Shown: piece by piece, positions 62,021-64,000 of the stretch
Layout: every line of letters begins with the position of its first letter
Numbering within the stretch: position 1 is the stretch's first letter
Assembly: GCA_963822595.1 (NCBI GenBank)
Contig: CAWGIG010000002.1
Span: forward strand, 124,001-188,000
Source: CAVRUH01 sp963822595
GTDB lineage: Bacteria; Chlamydiota; Chlamydiia; Chlamydiales; Waddliaceae
DNA: 64,000 nucleotides
Reading direction: 5' to 3'
Notes under the pieces: generated by a model
Seen by the model: only the letters and a program-made list of their open reading frames with translations
What the model was told of the DNA's origin: nothing
The model's database searches: none
Position numbers and translations under genes: made by a program

Positions 62021-63271
62021 TCACCCTTCTCGATCCGTTTGATCGATATACGACAATACAATAGCTTCAACAGATTTATCATCCATTCTCCAAAGAGGAT
62101 TAGCTCTACACACGGCTTTGATGACCTCGATGGGGTCGGTTCTTTCACAAATCCAAACTGCATTCTGCACTTTCTCCATAACTGTATCAAAGTCCCTATC
62201 TTTTACTTTGAGTCGTTCAGTGATTTTGACGATCAAAAAAGCTGAGATATTGTCTTTTGCAGTCTGGGCATCCACATCAACTTTAAATTCAACTCCCTCG
62301 CCTCCCATAAGATGCGCTGTTATTTCTTTCCATACAACCTTGATTTCAGGGATAGTCCCTCGAGGCAATTCATTCATATTAACAAACTTGACGTGTTTAG
62401 GAAGCTTATCAATCACTAAATTAATTTGATCCAACAGTTCCTTAGGACAGCCTTCTGCAGGCTTTTTATATTTCTGAATTTCAGCCCAGGCTTGTTGAAA
62501 AACGACTAAAGCTGTTTCAGCATCAATCATTTCATTGCTATTGATAGGTGACTGCAAAATTTCCAATCCTCTTTCAAGCAATTTTTGCCTAGTGGGATCG
62601 ATCAAATCCAGGTTGGATTCAAATAGCTTGTTGTACAAGGCTGGGTTACTTTGTACCCGCGCCTTCAATTCAATTTCCAAAGATTTTTTTAATGTCTCTG
62701 TTAATGGTCTGCCTTTTTCTCCTACCGCAAGGCTATTGGTTTTATCCGCAATCTCATGAATGCTGTATTTATCGGTATAGACCATTAAGAGTGGAACCAA
62801 TGTTGCTATGCACTTTCCTCTCTCTGCTGGGTTGTGAATATTGTTGCGTATCTCATCTAGATTAATCCCTTGTGCCTCTAAGTAAGATTCAAGGTCCTCC
62901 AACCGTTTAGATTGAACTGCAGATGGCTTGGGGGCTGCTGCTGCTGCAGTCGCTGCAGGAGGAGGCTTTTGTTGGGGTAATGCTGCTTCGGGCTGCGGAA
63001 GTAATGCTGCCAACTTAATCTTATTGATATTTGCTATGCTTTGAAAATTTTGATGTATACCTTTAGTATGCAATGATTCGTTGAGCACCTCAACGATTCT
63101 ATCATCAAAATAGTTAGAGAAAAATTTGGGTAGCTTTAGGACAATCCAATTATACCAGGTAATCTTGTATACTCTCGTTCCCTTCCAGAGCACTCCTAGA
63201 TCATTATGTCCATTATTAACACCCTGCAGTGCCCTTAAGCTGTTATCTGCATCGGATTTGCTTATGTCCAT
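62021..63271 (-). CDS. Unknown protein with a proline/alanine linker
   Basis: The start is ATG 63271, with TGTGAGG 6 bp upstream; an ATG at 63283 lies before this signal. The 416-residue product has an N-terminal domain (about 1-85) with an aromatic WKGTRVYKITWYNWIVLKLPKFF. A low-complexity linker (LLPQPEAALPQQKPPPAATAAAAAPKP, about 92-120) leads to a long helical C-terminal domain. There is no signal peptide. The layout resembles an injected or scaffold protein; the gene opposite at 63427 has a similar short N-terminal plan. No function is recognised. Confidence 0.6.
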   Translation of the reverse strand: MDISKSDADNSLRALQGVNNGHNDLGVLWKGTRVYKITWYNWIVLKLPKFFSNYFDDRIVEVLNESLHTKGIHQNFQSIANINKIKLAALLPQPEAALPQQKPPPAATAAAAAPKPSAVQSKRLEDLESYLEAQGINLDEIRNNIHNPAERGKCIATLVPLLMVYTDKYSIHEIADKTNSLAVGEKGRPLTETLKKSLEIELKARVQSNPALYNKLFESNLDLIDPTRQKLLERGLEILQSPINSNEMIDAETALVVFQQAWAEIQKYKKPAEGCPKELLDQINLVIDKLPKHVKFVNMNELPRGTIPEIKVVWKEITAHLMGGEGVEFKVDVDAQTAKDNISAFLIVKITERLKVKDRDFDTVMEKVQNAVWICERTDPIEVIKAVCRANPLWRMDDKSVEAIVLSYIDQTDREG

Positions 63272-63426
63272 ATTAAACCTCACAGATTAAACCACTCACG
63301 TTCATTATATCTCTAAAATTTTTATTAGTCAAATTAAGGGTAATGCTAGTCAGAGGGACAATTGACAATGAAATAAATTTTATCTATAATAAGCTGCAGC
63401 TGGCGGATTAAAAAATAGGTTTCAAA

Positions 63427-64000
63427 ATGAGCGGTGTAACTAAGCTTCTGAACGGATGTGGAAATATAAATAGGCTAACAGTCTCGCCAGACGGTAATAT
63501 AAATGTTATCGGAAAATGGGATTTAATTGGACGCTTTGTCCGATGGCTTCATAGAGATCTGGAAAATGCAGCTGTCATCAATAAGATCAGAGAAATCCTT
63601 ACAAACGATGGGATCCAAACTATTCATGGGCTCGATACAGACTATACTGTAGAGGAGTTGAATCCAGAAACAGGCTCGACACCTGCTAGAATAAATGCCC
63701 TGCTGAATGGCACGGCTTTTCCTGCGATCCCCCTTTCAATTCCTCCACCTGCAGAGAAAAAGATGAAACTGGTCGATTTGAAAAAAGACAAAACAGATGA
63801 AACCGTAGTCATTAGATATCGCAATATAAGCTTTTACATCGATGAAAAAGTAGCGAACAAATTACCAACGATTAGTGATGCGATCGGCGATACGAAAGAC
63901 AAAGAAATTTTCCTCGATCCTAATAATCCCGCCATCAGTGAGCGAGCAATCAGAGATGCCATCCAATTTAAACTCAACCCACCTTACCCCCCGGCTGAGG
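63427..64000 (+). CDS. Unknown protein, N-terminal part (cut by window end)
   Basis: The frame is open from ATG 63427 to the window end without a stop, giving 191 visible residues. The start NGCGNINRLTVSPDGNINVIGKWDLIGRFVRWLHRDLENAAVINKIREIL resembles, in order and spacing, the first 80 residues of the divergent gene at 62021 (WKGTRVYKI..., then a helix ending in L-x-x-x-G-I). The C-terminal part is a beta-rich region with no motif I recognise. The 155-bp region between the two starts must hold two divergent promoters. No function is recognised. Confidence 0.6.
   Translation, partial: MSGVTKLLNGCGNINRLTVSPDGNINVIGKWDLIGRFVRWLHRDLENAAVINKIREILTNDGIQTIHGLDTDYTVEELNPETGSTPARINALLNGTAFPAIPLSIPPPAEKKMKLVDLKKDKTDETVVIRYRNISFYIDEKVANKLPTISDAIGDTKDKEIFLDPNNPAISERAIRDAIQFKLNPPYPPAE

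Noticed and set aside
1..64000. tRNA or rRNA genes
   Set aside because: No rRNA segment or convincing tRNA was noticed by eye; a covariance-model scan would be decisive and could not be run.

Overview
The window looks like a piece of an A+T-rich chromosome from a Gram-negative, host- or amoeba-associated bacterium. An environmental chlamydia (Parachlamydia/Waddlia/Criblamydia type) is my best guess. The clues are F-box, U-box, ankyrin, LRR, caspase-like and papain-like genes next to a Gram-negative export system, many coiled-coil proteins of unknown family, and an AcnA-type aconitase, which environmental chlamydiae keep and Chlamydiaceae lack. No rRNA or marker gene is present, so other amoeba-adapted lineages (for example Legionella-like) are not excluded.

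Layout. 0-6 kb: metabolic and repair genes (a tandem pair of zinc alcohol dehydrogenases, the first cut by the window edge; an SDR plus DJ-1/PfpI pair; PolX; a FemAB/GNAT-like acyltransferase; a BON-domain protein). 6-24 kb: an accessory zone with a frameshifted GH64-type glucanase, a lipoprotein plus secreted caspase-like pair, a methyltransferase, an LRR gene cut by a stop codon, a glycine-rich beta-solenoid gene whose start is displaced by an 8-bp tandem duplication, an ankyrin/IS3 OrfA chimera, a large F-box plus ankyrin protein, a glycosyltransferase-like protein, a doubly frameshifted gene and an alpha/beta hydrolase.

24-36 kb is the most unusual part. It is a same-strand, tightly packed, in places translationally coupled run containing a long coiled-coil protein, four tandem small coiled-coil paralogues and a fifth downstream, further helical coiled-coil proteins, a U-box protein with a hydrophobic tail, and two large paralogues with nearly identical N-terminal halves and divergent APH-like kinase C-termini. 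A macro/OGFr/methyltransferase fusion follows just downstream. I read it as a candidate effector island, possibly combining ubiquitin, phosphoryl and ADP-ribose chemistry; that reading is inference.

36-44 kb: a frameshifted CNNM/CorC protein, another methyltransferase, a DUF2125-like protein, an APH-fold kinase with a signal peptide, a secreted unknown, and a papain-like protease ending in the CaaX box CAIL. 44-50 kb: a complete five-gene export operon (HlyD adaptor, double-NBD ATPase, two ABC-2 permeases, NodT-type outer-membrane factor). 50-64 kb: a large unknown, a DUF1207 protein with its membrane partner, a 35-residue lysine-rich ORF, a secreted unknown, aconitase, a LOG-domain protein and two divergently transcribed unknowns, the last cut by the window edge.

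Intergenic DNA is rich in long inverted repeats of several unrelated families (some arms of 37-41 bp are perfect), two copies of a roughly 300-bp palindromic element and a 3 x 187-bp tandem array. At least six genes are broken by single frameshifts, a stop codon or a short duplication. Most are accessory genes, which suggests active decay, although several lesions lie in homopolymers and sequencing error cannot be ruled out from sequence alone.
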